Source: Burkholderiales bacterium
Lineage (GTDB): Bacteria > Pseudomonadota > Gammaproteobacteria > Burkholderiales > Chitinimonadaceae
Length of the DNA stretch: 20,612 nucleotides
Direction of reading: 5' to 3'
Assembly (NCBI GenBank): GCA_019234745.1
Contig: JAFAKZ010000028.1
Coordinates: 1 to 20,612, forward strand
The notes beneath the pieces were generated by a model. That model was not told the origin of the DNA. It did not search any database and saw nothing but the letters and a program-made list of their open reading frames with translations. Below are positions 7,677 through 15,809 of this stretch, one piece after another (within the stretch, counting starts at the first letter, position 1; each line of letters begins with the position of its first letter). The position numbers were made by a program, and so were the translations under genes.

Positions 7677-8909
7677 ATGCCCACGCTTTCCGACTACCGC
7701 CAGAACCTGATCAGCAACCTGCCAGCGCCGCTCGACTTCGGGCTGTTCGTGCTGCGCCGCCTGCGTAGCGACCGTTGCCTGGAGGCGGCCGGCAGTCTCA
7801 CTTTCACGACACTGTTGGCGCTTATCCCCTTCCTGACCATCGCCCTGACCATGATTTCAGGCTTTCCGATGTTCCAGGACTTCTCCAGCCACTTCAAGCA
7901 GTTCATCGCCAGCAACCTGGTGCCGGACGCGGCAGGCAAGGTCATTACCGTCTACATGCGCCAGTTCACCGACAACGCGGTGAAGCTGACCACCGTGGGT
8001 ATGCTGTCGCTGGGCGTGACGGCCGTGGCCATGATTGCGACCATCGACCAGACCTTCAACCGCATCTGGCGCGTGCGGCGCCAGCGCAGCTTGCTGGTGA
8101 AGACCATCACCTACTGGGCCATCCTCACGCTGGGCCCCTTGCTCATCGGCGTCAGCATCACGCTCACGGGCTGGCTGGCCGGACACGGCACGCTCATCGC
8201 CACCTTGCTGGACAGCTGCTCCTTCCTGATCGCGCTCGGAGGGCTGACCATCCTGTACCGCGTGGTGCCCAACTGCCCTGTACCGCGCAACCACGCCATT
8301 GGCGCGGCCGCCGTCGCGACGGCGGCGCTGGACCTGATGAAGGCCCTGTTCGGCTGGTATATCAAGAAGTTCGGCACCTTCAAACTGGTGTACGGCGCCT
8401 TTGCCGCCTTCCCCATCTTCCTGCTCTGGCTCTACCTGATCTGGATCATCGTGCTGGGCGGCGCCGTGATCAGCGCCTCGCTGTCCTATTGGCACGGCGA
8501 GGCTTGGCGGCGGCGCCAGCATGGCGGCCAGCGCCTATATGATGCCGTGCGCCTCCTGTTCAAGCTGGATGAAGCGCGCCGCGCCGGCGTGACACCCACG
8601 CTGGAATCGCTGCGCCGCAGCCTGTCGCTGGGGCTGGATGAATTGCACGAGCTGCTGCAGCGGATGTCGGACAAGGGCTGGGTGCAACCCACACGCTCGG
8701 ACGCCTGGGTGTTGGCCACGGCACTGGAGCGTATTACGCTCAAGGAGCTCTACCATATGCTGGTGACACGGCCGCTCGTGGGCGGCTACACGGGCGATGC
8801 CGTGCACACGGCGCTGGTGGAACGCTTCGGTCGTCTGGAAGAGGTGATGAGCGTGAGCCTGGCGGACCTGCTGCGCCAGAGTGCCGCTGCCGCGCCCGCC
8901 AAGATATAG
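7677..8909 (+). CDS. yihY: YihY/BrkB-family inner-membrane protein
   Basis: This 410-residue polytopic protein of the YihY/UPF0761 (RNase BN-misnamed, BrkB-like) family has about six membrane segments between residues 35 and 275. The family hallmark EAAGSLTFTTLLALIPFLTI lies near residues 38-57, with further segments such as TYWAILTLGPLLIG and FAAFPIFLLWLYLIWIIVLG. A soluble C-terminal region of about 130 residues resembles a winged-helix-like tail found in many betaproteobacterial members. Its function is unsettled: transport and envelope roles have been suggested, and the earlier claim of RNase BN activity was withdrawn for this family. ATG 7677 is chosen because MPTLSDYRQNL precedes the first conserved block. 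It is divergent from wrbA, an arrangement seen in related bacteria, and converges on the next gene with only 9 bp between stops. Confidence 0.9.
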   Translation: MPTLSDYRQNLISNLPAPLDFGLFVLRRLRSDRCLEAAGSLTFTTLLALIPFLTIALTMISGFPMFQDFSSHFKQFIASNLVPDAAGKVITVYMRQFTDNAVKLTTVGMLSLGVTAVAMIATIDQTFNRIWRVRRQRSLLVKTITYWAILTLGPLLIGVSITLTGWLAGHGTLIATLLDSCSFLIALGGLTILYRVVPNCPVPRNHAIGAAAVATAALDLMKALFGWYIKKFGTFKLVYGAFAAFPIFLLWLYLIWIIVLGGAVISASLSYWHGEAWRRRQHGGQRLYDAVRLLFKLDEARRAGVTPTLESLRRSLSLGLDELHELLQRMSDKGWVQPTRSDAWVLATALERITLKELYHMLVTRPLVGGYTGDAVHTALVERFGRLEEVMSVSLADLLRQSAAAAPAKI

Positions 8910-8918
8910 GGCAATGTG

Positions 8919-10505
8919 CTAACGAGTACCGGGGCTCTCGGTGAACTCGAACAGTTCATACCCGATGGCTTGCTCATTGAGCTTGGTGGCACGCACGACG
9001 CGCTCGCCGTCATCGTTGTACAGCGCCAGTTCGCGCATGGCAGAGAACGTGCCTCGCGGGGCGGCGATCAGCGGCGCCTGCTTGATGGCCGCCACTTCCG
9101 GCAATACCAGGCACGGGAGGAAGCTCGCTTCCTGGTGTGCAATGGTCGGGCGGATCAGCGCAGCCTGCCCCTTGGGCGCAAACACCTGCACGCCGATTTC
9201 GATGGCATCACCGTCCACGCTGGTCTGCAGCCAGCGGATGGTGGCGATCATCCAGCCCTCCTGCCCCTCCGCACGCAGGCCCACGATGTCGCCGATACGA
9301 TACACGCAATTCTGCGGCACGGGGTTCATGCGTAGGGCGTAGCCACCGGGGCTTTCATTCAGCACCACCCAGTTGTCCGGCGGGTTATACAAGCCACCCG
9401 TGAGGGTGATGGGCCCGTTGTTCTCGCCTATCGGGTCGTTCAATACGAGTGGCTGCAGCAACGGCTTGGCGCCGTTGACGTAATAGGCCGTCAAACGCAA
9501 GCCGCCCGCCACTTCCACACGACTGTTGGCACGGATGCGCTGGAATACGCGCTTGGGCGCGATGCTCCACTGCCGCGTCACACGCCGCAACAGGTCGATC
9601 CAGGCCTGCGCCTTTGCCTTGTCGCTGGTCGTCGTCACCTTCTGCTCGACAGCGTGCAGGGCCTTGTGCAGATGCTTGGCCATTTCCATCGTGTCGAGCA
9701 GGATGGCAGCCGTCGGCTGTACATCGAGCGGCTTCTGCCCCAGGAAGGCAGGCGGCTCGTCCGAGTCCAGCCGGATCAGGAAGAAACCCGCCGGATTGGG
9801 CGTGTTGCCCAAGGGCTGGAATTGTGCGGCCGCGCCGTAGCTCTTGATCAGGTCGTGGATCTTGTCATGCTCGGCCGGATGGTAGCGGTAGGGGTCGCTC
9901 AGGGCCAGCAGCAGTATTTGCTTGTAGACTCCGCCGATCGTCTTGATCGGATGGTCGCCACCCTCGGGCTGGTCGATCAGCTTGTTCTGGATCGCGTAAT
10001 GGAACAGGGCATGCACTTCCTTCCACGCACCTTCGGGAACGGGCGCGTAGCTCTTGCAGCACACCCACATGAGCTTCATATAGATGCCCAGCAGTTGCTG
10101 GATCAGCTCGGGAATCTGCCGATTGCCGAAACTGAAGCGCGCGGCCAGCCGCTCCACCAGCACCAGCTTGTAGCCGTTGGCCAACTCCAGTTGCAGGTTG
10201 CGCGCAAGGTTTGCCGCCTGCTTGGTCTTTTCCTTGGCCGGCAGCGCAGCCGCTGTATAAGCAGCCTCCAGTGGCGCATCGAGCATGTCGATGGCAACCT
10301 TGTAGTGTTCCAGCAGCTTGAGTCGCGCATCACCATCGAGCTTGATGCGGTTCAACGTGGTCAGTGCATCGAAAATGGCGCGCGATGTTTCCAGCAAGTT
10401 GGCTGGCGGCAGGGATACCAGCCAAGCTTTGACTGCCTTGGGATTCGTTTCGACAGTGATATTACGGCCCGCAATCGGTTCGGGCACATTGAGCGCAATC
10501 GACAT
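8919..10505 (-). CDS. Large PilZ-type (c-di-GMP-binding) protein with helical N-terminal region
   Basis: This is a 528-residue cytosolic protein without signal peptide or membrane segment. Residues 1-310 are mostly helical (for example KEKTKQAANLARNLQLELAN near 91-110) and have no motif I recognise. The C-terminal half contains both halves of the PilZ c-di-GMP signature: RANSR (R325-x-x-x-R329) in a basic stretch starting PKRVFQRIR, and NESPGG (N383-x-S385-x-x-G388), after which beta-strands follow. The 54-residue gap between the motifs is longer than in simple PilZ proteins, which implies an insertion. A role as c-di-GMP effector in surface behaviour is inference; type IV pilus genes lie 8 kb away. 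It is single-gene, with its own promoter region in the 110-bp gap shared with the bioA terminator. Related large PilZ proteins occur in beta- and gammaproteobacteria, but I cannot name this one. Confidence 0.75.
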   Translation of the reverse strand: MSIALNVPEPIAGRNITVETNPKAVKAWLVSLPPANLLETSRAIFDALTTLNRIKLDGDARLKLLEHYKVAIDMLDAPLEAAYTAAALPAKEKTKQAANLARNLQLELANGYKLVLVERLAARFSFGNRQIPELIQQLLGIYMKLMWVCCKSYAPVPEGAWKEVHALFHYAIQNKLIDQPEGGDHPIKTIGGVYKQILLLALSDPYRYHPAEHDKIHDLIKSYGAAAQFQPLGNTPNPAGFFLIRLDSDEPPAFLGQKPLDVQPTAAILLDTMEMAKHLHKALHAVEQKVTTTSDKAKAQAWIDLLRRVTRQWSIAPKRVFQRIRANSRVEVAGGLRLTAYYVNGAKPLLQPLVLNDPIGENNGPITLTGGLYNPPDNWVVLNESPGGYALRMNPVPQNCVYRIGDIVGLRAEGQEGWMIATIRWLQTSVDGDAIEIGVQVFAPKGQAALIRPTIAHQEASFLPCLVLPEVAAIKQAPLIAAPRGTFSAMRELALYNDDGERVVRATKLNEQAIGYELFEFTESPGTR

Positions 10506-10555
10506 GGATTTGAAGCAAACGTTTCCTGGTTGTTTTTATAGGCAATCCAGACGGA

Positions 10556-10599
10556 CAGCACACGAAAACAAATTACAGCGTAGACGAATCACGCTGTAA
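10556..10599 (-). terminator. Intrinsic terminator of bioA
   Basis: Read on the minus strand, TTACAGCGT (10599-10591), a 9-nt loop, and ACGCTGTAA (10581-10573) form a perfect 9-bp stem, followed at once by TTTGTTTTCGTG. The stem plus U-rich tract lies 17 bp after the bioA stop and is a good rho-independent terminator. It sits within the upstream region of the PilZ gene, which is transcribed the same way. Confidence 0.8.
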
Positions 10600-10615
10600 C
10601 GCAATGCACATGCCG

Positions 10616-11929
10616 CTACTTTAGCCCGGAATCGAGCAACATAAGTAAAGTATTAAAAACCTGCCGCAACTCCGCGACAGAAGCGATATAAGGCGGCATG
10701 ATATACACGGTATTATTCACAGGGCGAACCAGCAGACCCTGCGCCAGCGCGGCTTCGAACCAGCGTCCGGAAAATCCGGACTCAGCATCCGCCACATCGA
10801 AGGCCCAAATCATGCCCAGATGCCGTGCGTGTCTTACGCGTGGATGCGCTTGGATCTGCTCGAATAGATCGGCTACATCCAAGCCCTTCCGGAGATTGCT
10901 CTGCAATACGGCATCGTCGCGAAATAGGCTCAACACCTCCAATGCGGCCCGGCAAGCGAGCGCATTACCCGTATAACTATGCGAATGCAAAAAGCCGCGC
11001 GTCACGTCATCGTGATAAAAGGCCGCGTAGATTTCGTCGCGCGTCAGCACGCACGATAGGGGCAGATAGCCACCCGTGATGCCCTTGGATAGGCAGATGA
11101 AATCCGGCTTGATCGCCGCCTGTTCGCAGGCGAACATCGTGCCAGTGCGGCCGAAACCCATGGCGATCTCATCCGCGATCAGGTGCACCTCGTACTCGTC
11201 GCACAGCTGTCGCAAGCGTGCGAGATAGGCCGGGTGATACATGGCCATGCCGGCCGCGCCCTGGCAGAGCGGCTCTACGATGATGGCGGCAATCTGGTTG
11301 GCACGGGCCTGGAACAGGGTTTCGACAGCCTGCGCGGCGCGCAGGGCATACGCCTCGGGCGACTCCCCTGCTTCGGCCAGGCGCCAGTCGGGCGAGGTCA
11401 CACGGTGCGAGCTGCGCAGCAGCGGCGCATAGGTGTCGCGGAACAGGGGCACGTCCGTCACGCTCAAGGCGCCCAGCGTCTCGCCGTGATAGCTGTTGTC
11501 CAGGCTCACGAACTCGCACTTCGCCTCGCGCCCCTGGTTGCGCCAGTAGTGGAAGGACATCTTGAGCGCGATTTCCGTGGCCGAGGCGCCGTCCGAACCG
11601 TAGAAGGCGTGGCCCAGGCCCGTCAGTTCGGCGAGCTGTTCCGACAACTCCACCACGGGCCGCTGCGTGAAGCCGGCCAGGATCACATGTTCGAGCTTGC
11701 CGAGCTGATCGGTGATGGCAGCGTTGATACGCGGATTGGCGTGGCCGAACAGGTTGACCCACCAGGAGCTGACGCCGTCGAAATAGCGCTTGCCCTCGAA
11801 GTCGATCAACCATGCGCCGTCACCGCGCTCGATGGGGACGATGGGCAGCGTCTCATGCCGCTTCATCTGTGTGCAGGGGTGCCATACGGCCCGGCGGCTA
11901 CGTTCCAGCCAGTCCTTATTCGATTGCAT
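10616..11929 (-). CDS. bioA: Adenosylmethionine-8-amino-7-oxononanoate aminotransferase
   Basis: BioA is the PLP enzyme that converts 8-amino-7-oxononanoate (KAPA) to 7,8-diaminononanoate (DAPA), using S-adenosylmethionine as amino donor, the antepenultimate step of biotin synthesis in the cytosol. The 437-residue protein has WHPCTQMK (16-23), the substrate-site stretch GVSSWWVNLFGH (52-63), DEIAMGFGRTGT (253-264) and the PLP-lysine motif LSKGITGG, with K282 as likely Schiff-base lysine. Length is normal. No other bio genes lie beside it, so biotin genes here are dispersed, with birA 5 kb away. It follows nnrD in the same direction after 108 bp, a gap large enough for its own promoter. A clear intrinsic terminator follows. 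Confidence 0.96.
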   Translation of the reverse strand: MQSNKDWLERSRRAVWHPCTQMKRHETLPIVPIERGDGAWLIDFEGKRYFDGVSSWWVNLFGHANPRINAAITDQLGKLEHVILAGFTQRPVVELSEQLAELTGLGHAFYGSDGASATEIALKMSFHYWRNQGREAKCEFVSLDNSYHGETLGALSVTDVPLFRDTYAPLLRSSHRVTSPDWRLAEAGESPEAYALRAAQAVETLFQARANQIAAIIVEPLCQGAAGMAMYHPAYLARLRQLCDEYEVHLIADEIAMGFGRTGTMFACEQAAIKPDFICLSKGITGGYLPLSCVLTRDEIYAAFYHDDVTRGFLHSHSYTGNALACRAALEVLSLFRDDAVLQSNLRKGLDVADLFEQIQAHPRVRHARHLGMIWAFDVADAESGFSGRWFEAALAQGLLVRPVNNTVYIMPPYIASVAELRQVFNTLLMLLDSGLK

Positions 11930-12037
11930 CGCGCTTTTTCATTCTTCTATAAGGCAATCGGTCATTTTGGCATGCTGTCTAGGCAGTCGGATATTGGCGA
12001 CGACGGTAGGCGGTAAGCAGCGTATCAGCGGCAAACG

Positions 12038-13468
12038 TCAAAATTGCAGAACGGCCGGTAGCGCCTCGACCACATCGGCCGCCAAGGTTACGTGACGCCG
12101 CCCGTCACGGGCTAGGTAATCGCTCGCCGCACCATGCAGATAGCAACCCAGCCGAGCAGCAGCCCAGGGCTGGATACCCTGCGCCAACAGGCCGCCGATA
12201 ATGCCGCTCAGCACGTCGCCCTGCCCCGCATTGGCAAGCGCCGCGCTGCCACTCTCGTTGACGGCAATGCGCTCGACCTCGCAAACGACGCTGCCCGCCC
12301 CCTTGAGCACCACGATGGCATGCAGACCGACAGATAACTGATGCGCTGCCGTGTAGCGGTCCTTCTGTACCTCTTCGGTGGTCGTGCCCAACAGCCGCGC
12401 CGCCTCGCTCGGGTGCGGCGTAACGATGGTAGCGCCCTGACGCCGCCTTACCAGTTCGGCCAGCGTGTTGTCGGCGGCAATCAGGTTCAAGGCATCGGCA
12501 TCAAGCAGCAACATGCCCGGATGCTGCAGCGAACGGCGCAGCAGGGCAGCCGCCTCGCGCGCCTGGCCCAGGCCCGGTCCCACGACAAGCACGCCGTGCT
12601 CCTGCAGCGCCAGTTCACCCGCGCCGTGCAGCATCAGCTCCGGGCGGTCGAAGTCCAGTGTCGGCCGCATGGCGGCGAGCAGGCCGACGGCCACCTTGCC
12701 CGCCCCCGAGCGCAGCGCCGCGCGCCCAGCCAGCAGCGCAGCACCCACCATGCCATCGGCACCGCCCAGGACGCTGACCGTACCGAACACGCCCTTGTGC
12801 GTATCGCGGGCGCGGGCCAAGGTCGCCTCCAACCTGGCATCGCCGCAACGCTGGACTTGCGCGGGCGGCAGAGCCAGGCCCAGCGCGTCCCAGTGATGTT
12901 CGCCCACGTAGTCCATCGCCGCTCCCGTCGCCAGGCCCCGCGCAGGGCCGATGAAAGAGAGGGTCCAGGTCGCGCGGATGGGCTTGCCCAGCAGGGCGCC
13001 TGTATCGGCATGCACGCCGGTGGGCACGTCGAGCGAGAGTACGGGTCGCCGTAGTGCGTTGACCTGGTCCAGCACGCGCTGCCAGCGCGCCTCCAGCGCA
13101 CGGTTCAAGCCTATGCCGAACAGGCCGTCGACCACGGCAAGATAGCGCGTGTCCGAGATAGCGTGGTAGATCGTGCCGCCGTCCTGCAGCCAGGCCTCGC
13201 GCGCCCTTTCGCCGTCGCGTGGCATGGGGCGTTCGGCGTCCGGCATCACCACGTCCACCGGGTGTCCCCAGGACTTCAGCAGGCGTGCGCAGACCAGGGC
13301 ATCGCCACCGTTATTGCCCGGTCCCGCCATGCACAGAATGGGGCGCGCCTTGCCAAAGCGCTGGCCGATAAAGTCCGCCGCCGCCCGCCCGGCGCGGGCC
13401 ATCAGGAGATCTTCCAGCGTAGCGTTCTTGGTCTCCAGCGCGCGCAATTGTTCTACGGTGTAGTACAT
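12038..13468 (-). CDS. nnrD: Bifunctional NAD(P)H-hydrate epimerase / ADP-dependent dehydratase
   Basis: This 476-residue fusion repairs hydrated NAD(P)H. The N-terminal YjeF_N-type epimerase (about residues 1-210) interconverts R and S hydrates and shows AGPGNNGGDALVCARLL (48-64). The C-terminal ribokinase-like dehydratase (about 215-470) removes water from S-NAD(P)HX using ADP, and shows VTPHPSEAARLLG and NAGQGDVLSGIIGGLLAQG. The last motif has AGQGD where many family members have a Gly-Thr-Gly-Asp; the Asp is retained, so activity is expected. It is cytosolic. The start ATG 13468 gives the usual YYTVEQLRALE opening. It is divergent from a flavodoxin-like gene (72-bp gap) and upstream of bioA. 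It is also called nnr or yjeF in different genomes. Confidence 0.94.
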   Translation of the reverse strand: MYYTVEQLRALETKNATLEDLLMARAGRAAADFIGQRFGKARPILCMAGPGNNGGDALVCARLLKSWGHPVDVVMPDAERPMPRDGERAREAWLQDGGTIYHAISDTRYLAVVDGLFGIGLNRALEARWQRVLDQVNALRRPVLSLDVPTGVHADTGALLGKPIRATWTLSFIGPARGLATGAAMDYVGEHHWDALGLALPPAQVQRCGDARLEATLARARDTHKGVFGTVSVLGGADGMVGAALLAGRAALRSGAGKVAVGLLAAMRPTLDFDRPELMLHGAGELALQEHGVLVVGPGLGQAREAAALLRRSLQHPGMLLLDADALNLIAADNTLAELVRRRQGATIVTPHPSEAARLLGTTTEEVQKDRYTAAHQLSVGLHAIVVLKGAGSVVCEVERIAVNESGSAALANAGQGDVLSGIIGGLLAQGIQPWAAARLGCYLHGAASDYLARDGRRHVTLAADVVEALPAVLQF

Positions 13469-13540
13469 GGCTCTATGTCTAGGGGTCCGTTAACGTTTGG
13501 TAACATGGTAGGCACGACACAAGAATCAACTATAGTCCCA

Positions 13541-13999
13541 ATGCGCCATTTGCTCCTCATCTACGCCAGCCAGACGGGTCATACCGCGCAGCTGGCCGAC
13601 GCCGTCTGCCGCGGTGCAAGCGCGCTGGCGGACGAGGTGGAGCTACGCCGCCTGCCGGCTCTTGAGGCGAGCCTGGACGATCTGTTGTGGTGTCACGGCC
13701 TGATCGTGGGCACGCCAGAGAACTTCGGCTATATGGCGGGCGCGGTAAAGGACTTCTTCGACCGCACCTTCTACCCGGCGCAAGGCCGCGTGGAGGGCCT
13801 GCCCTACGCCGTATTCGTCAGTGCCGGCAACGATGGCACAGGCGCCGTCGCAGCCATCGAACGCATCGCCCGCGGTTACCCCCTCAAGCCTGCCATGGAG
13901 GCTGTGATCGTACGCGGCGAACCGGATGCCGACGCCCTGGCACGCTGCGAAGAATTGGGCCAGACGATGGCCGCAGGCATCGCCTATGGCATGTTCTGA
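13541..13999 (+). CDS. Flavodoxin-like / NAD(P)H-dependent FMN oxidoreductase-type protein
   Basis: This 152-residue single-domain flavoprotein has the FMN phosphate loop ASQTGHTAQLAD (9-20) near the start and the isoalloxazine-side motif GTPENFGYMAGAVKDFFDRT (57-76). The motif order matches small flavodoxin-fold electron carriers or FMN reductases. It is much shorter than WrbA and lacks the Wrb[11 protein letters not shown] motif. ATG 13541 is chosen because MRHLLLIYAS is the usual first beta-strand. An in-frame ATG at 13505 would add 12 residues not typical of the fold, and neither has a strong Shine-Dalgarno. It is probably cotranscribed with the GIY-YIG gene that starts 4 bp after its stop. 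Redox partner and substrate are unknown. Confidence 0.88.
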   Translation: MRHLLLIYASQTGHTAQLADAVCRGASALADEVELRRLPALEASLDDLLWCHGLIVGTPENFGYMAGAVKDFFDRTFYPAQGRVEGLPYAVFVSAGNDGTGAVAAIERIARGYPLKPAMEAVIVRGEPDADALARCEELGQTMAAGIAYGMF

Positions 14000-14003
14000 A
14001 CCG

Positions 14004-14282
14004 ATGGATGCACCGACCAAGCAATGGGGCGTTTACCTGTTACGCTGTGTGGACGGCAGCCTGTATGCGGGTGCCAGCAACGACATGGCGCAGCGCCTGC
14101 GCCGCCACCAGGCCGGCACGGCAAGTCGCTACACGCGCAGCCGGTTGCCAGTAGCGCTGGTGTACTGGGAACGGTGTGCTGATCGCTCGGCTGCCCTCAA
14201 ACGGGAAGCGGCACTCAAGAAGCTGCCACGGCATAAGAAGTTGGCGTTGCTGGAGGCGATGCAGGGTACTTGCGCTGCATAA
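14004..14282 (+). CDS. GIY-YIG nuclease superfamily protein (UPF0213/YhbQ-like)
   Basis: This is a stand-alone 92-residue GIY-YIG domain. The name motif appears as GVY (9-11) and YAG (21-23), with conserved Arg in RLRRHQAG (31-38), RYTRSRLPVALVYWE (42-56) and the catalytic-type Glu in KREAALKKL (E68). Such small proteins resemble E. coli YhbQ, a family with reported DNA nuclease activity and roles in DNA damage or stress survival, but the true substrate of this one is unknown. ATG 14004 is in frame 4 bp after the flavodoxin-like stop, which indicates an operon. It converges with the flagellar-brake gene with only 21 bp between stops; a weak AAGCGA/TCGCTT hairpin (14281-14301) spans that gap. 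Length and motifs are intact. Confidence 0.9.
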   Translation: MDAPTKQWGVYLLRCVDGSLYAGASNDMAQRLRRHQAGTASRYTRSRLPVALVYWERCADRSAALKREAALKKLPRHKKLALLEAMQGTCAA

Positions 14283-14303
14283 GCGATTACAGCTTTCGCT
14301 TCC

Positions 14304-15083
14304 CTACTGGTCTCCCCCGCCGCGCGAAATCCGCTCGCGCTCGATACGGGTGATATAGCGCTGTACCAATGACTGCGTGGCACTGTTCGGATTCACAAAC
14401 TGCCCACCTATGCGTACGGTGCGAATGCCGTTGCGCAGGGTGACATCGAAGCTGGAACGAATTTCCATATCGCACATCACGGTACCTGTGCCCGGCAGCT
14501 CGATGCGGACGCCGTGGAAGTGTGCGCCTGGCGTTAAGCGCAGGCCGGGTACAAAGCCCAATATCCCAACCCCACCCACGCTGATGTCGACCAGCGAGAT
14601 TTCCACCTCGTCGCCATGCCCGCTCGGTATAAAGCAGGACAGCGGCTGGCCCAGCGGCACGGTGAGGCGGTAGAAGTCGCGCCGCTGCAGGCGCAAGACA
14701 TGATCGGGCAGGCTGGTGCCAATGGCAGCCTGGCCGTTCCAGTCCACGATGCGCGGCGTGCGTACTTCAAACTGCAGCTTCACGCGCTGCAGCGAGGAAA
14801 CGCAGAACAATTTGTCGACCGACAATACTTCGCTGCGCATGGGGTGATTCGGCATGTCGAGGATCAACTGCTCGCCGTTCAGACCGAGCACGGAACTCAA
14901 GGCGAAGCGGTCCGACGCGTCGACATAGAGGCAGGTGAACTCGTGATGCTCGGCAACCCGCTGCAGCAGCACGCGGATTTCCCCGGCGTCGGTGACGCGG
15001 AGCTGCTCGGACCCGGCCAACTCCTCCGCTTCTACGCGGAGCGGCAACTCATCGGTCATCAAAGGTGGGCTGGCAACATTCAT
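14304..15083 (-). CDS. YcgR-like flagellar brake protein (PilZ domain)
   Basis: This 259-residue protein has two beta domains: an N-terminal YcgR-type domain (about residues 30-128) and a C-terminal PilZ domain (about 130-235). The PilZ signature is complete, with RRDFYR (134-139, RxxxR) and DISVGG (166-171, DxSxxG), so c-di-GMP binding is expected. YcgR proteins bound to c-di-GMP slow the flagellar motor by touching stator and rotor parts. ATG 15083 (MNVASPPL) is preferred over an upstream ATG at 15152. A later ATG at 15059 (MTDELPL) is also possible, since none has a clear Shine-Dalgarno. It is monocistronic, with an 80-bp gap from the upstream gene. Together with the PilZ protein at 8919-10505 it makes two c-di-GMP effectors in this window. 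Confidence 0.85.
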   Translation of the reverse strand: MNVASPPLMTDELPLRVEAEELAGSEQLRVTDAGEIRVLLQRVAEHHEFTCLYVDASDRFALSSVLGLNGEQLILDMPNHPMRSEVLSVDKLFCVSSLQRVKLQFEVRTPRIVDWNGQAAIGTSLPDHVLRLQRRDFYRLTVPLGQPLSCFIPSGHGDEVEISLVDISVGGVGILGFVPGLRLTPGAHFHGVRIELPGTGTVMCDMEIRSSFDVTLRNGIRTVRIGGQFVNPNSATQSLVQRYITRIERERISRGGGDQ

Positions 15084-15163
15084 GGTGAATGTATTATGTG
15101 CGAAAGCTGCAATCGTTACATTAGGTTTTGGTGAGAATTGACGGCTCGCCACAAAACGTAGCC

Positions 15164-15739
15164 TTAGCCGGCTATCAGGGCCTCCACCTGGTCCGCCCGC
15201 GCCCTCTCATGCGCTTCCGTCGTGCCGCGTACCCACAGCCGTTCGTCGTTGCGCGGTCGCACGGACAGACGCACCGTGCTGCCGTCCACCTCGAAGGCCA
15301 GGGTCGCGTATGCTGCCTCGGCACCGCCTTCGAGCTTGTAGTCGATACCCTTGTTCAGGCAGAACACCTCGATCGCCTTGGCGTTGTCGGTATAAATCAC
15401 CAAGTTGATATCGGAATGCGCCCCGGCCCGGCCACTCAGCACGGAGCCCGTGAGGTAGGGCTTGAACTCGCCGAAGCGCTCCATCACCTGCAGGGCGATG
15501 CGGCGCAACTCGGTCAACACGTGGCCGTGCTCGGGCTGATACAGCTCCCGATATTGGCGCAGCGCCAGTTCGATCTCACCATTGGTAGGCAGGTTCTTGC
15601 CCTCGGGCAGGCCAAGCTGGCGGATGGCCTTGCGCTTGGCCATGGCAAAGTCGTCGATATGGTCCTGGGCCATCAGGCGCGCAGCGAGCTGCGCGATATG
15701 CTCCCGTGCACCCCGGGGTGAGCGTTCCTTGCTAGTCAT
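15164..15739 (-). CDS. Pol-beta-type nucleotidyltransferase-like protein
   Basis: This 191-residue protein has an N-terminal helical half (about 1-90) with a Lys/Arg-rich KRKAIRQLGLP, then a nucleotidyltransferase-like core: TGSVLSGRAGAHSDINLVIY (97-116). The Gly-Ser pair and downstream acidic position match the minimal nucleotidyltransferase pattern GS...DxD. Here the second metal-binding Asp is Asn (D110-I-N112), and a third carboxylate is not obvious, so catalysis may be lost or altered. ATG 15739 is preferred to 15763 because GAGAGGGTGAC gives a good Shine-Dalgarno. It follows mrcA by 70 bp in the same direction and may be cotranscribed with it. Conserved proteins of this type exist in betaproteobacteria, but their function is unknown to me. 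Confidence 0.7.
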   Translation of the reverse strand: MTSKERSPRGAREHIAQLAARLMAQDHIDDFAMAKRKAIRQLGLPEGKNLPTNGEIELALRQYRELYQPEHGHVLTELRRIALQVMERFGEFKPYLTGSVLSGRAGAHSDINLVIYTDNAKAIEVFCLNKGIDYKLEGGAEAAYATLAFEVDGSTVRLSVRPRNDERLWVRGTTEAHERARADQVEALIAG

Positions 15740-15809
15740 GGTCACCCTCTCTGCAAATGCCACCGGAGGTCCCGTGCGGCATCCGCTTGCATCATGCGTT
15801 GCTATCGGA

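Noticed and set aside
9654..10541. Long + strand frame opposite the PilZ gene
   Set aside because: Shadow frame of a gene with clear PilZ motifs; His/Gln/Arg-rich translation typical of antisense GC-rich frames.
10573..10599. Palindrome considered as a BirA or other operator near bioA
   Set aside because: It lies downstream of bioA, and on the bioA strand is followed by a U-rich tract, which fits a terminator better.
13505..13507. Alternative ATG start for the flavodoxin-like gene
   Set aside because: It adds 12 residues not typical of the fold and has no Shine-Dalgarno; 13541 starts directly at the first beta-strand.
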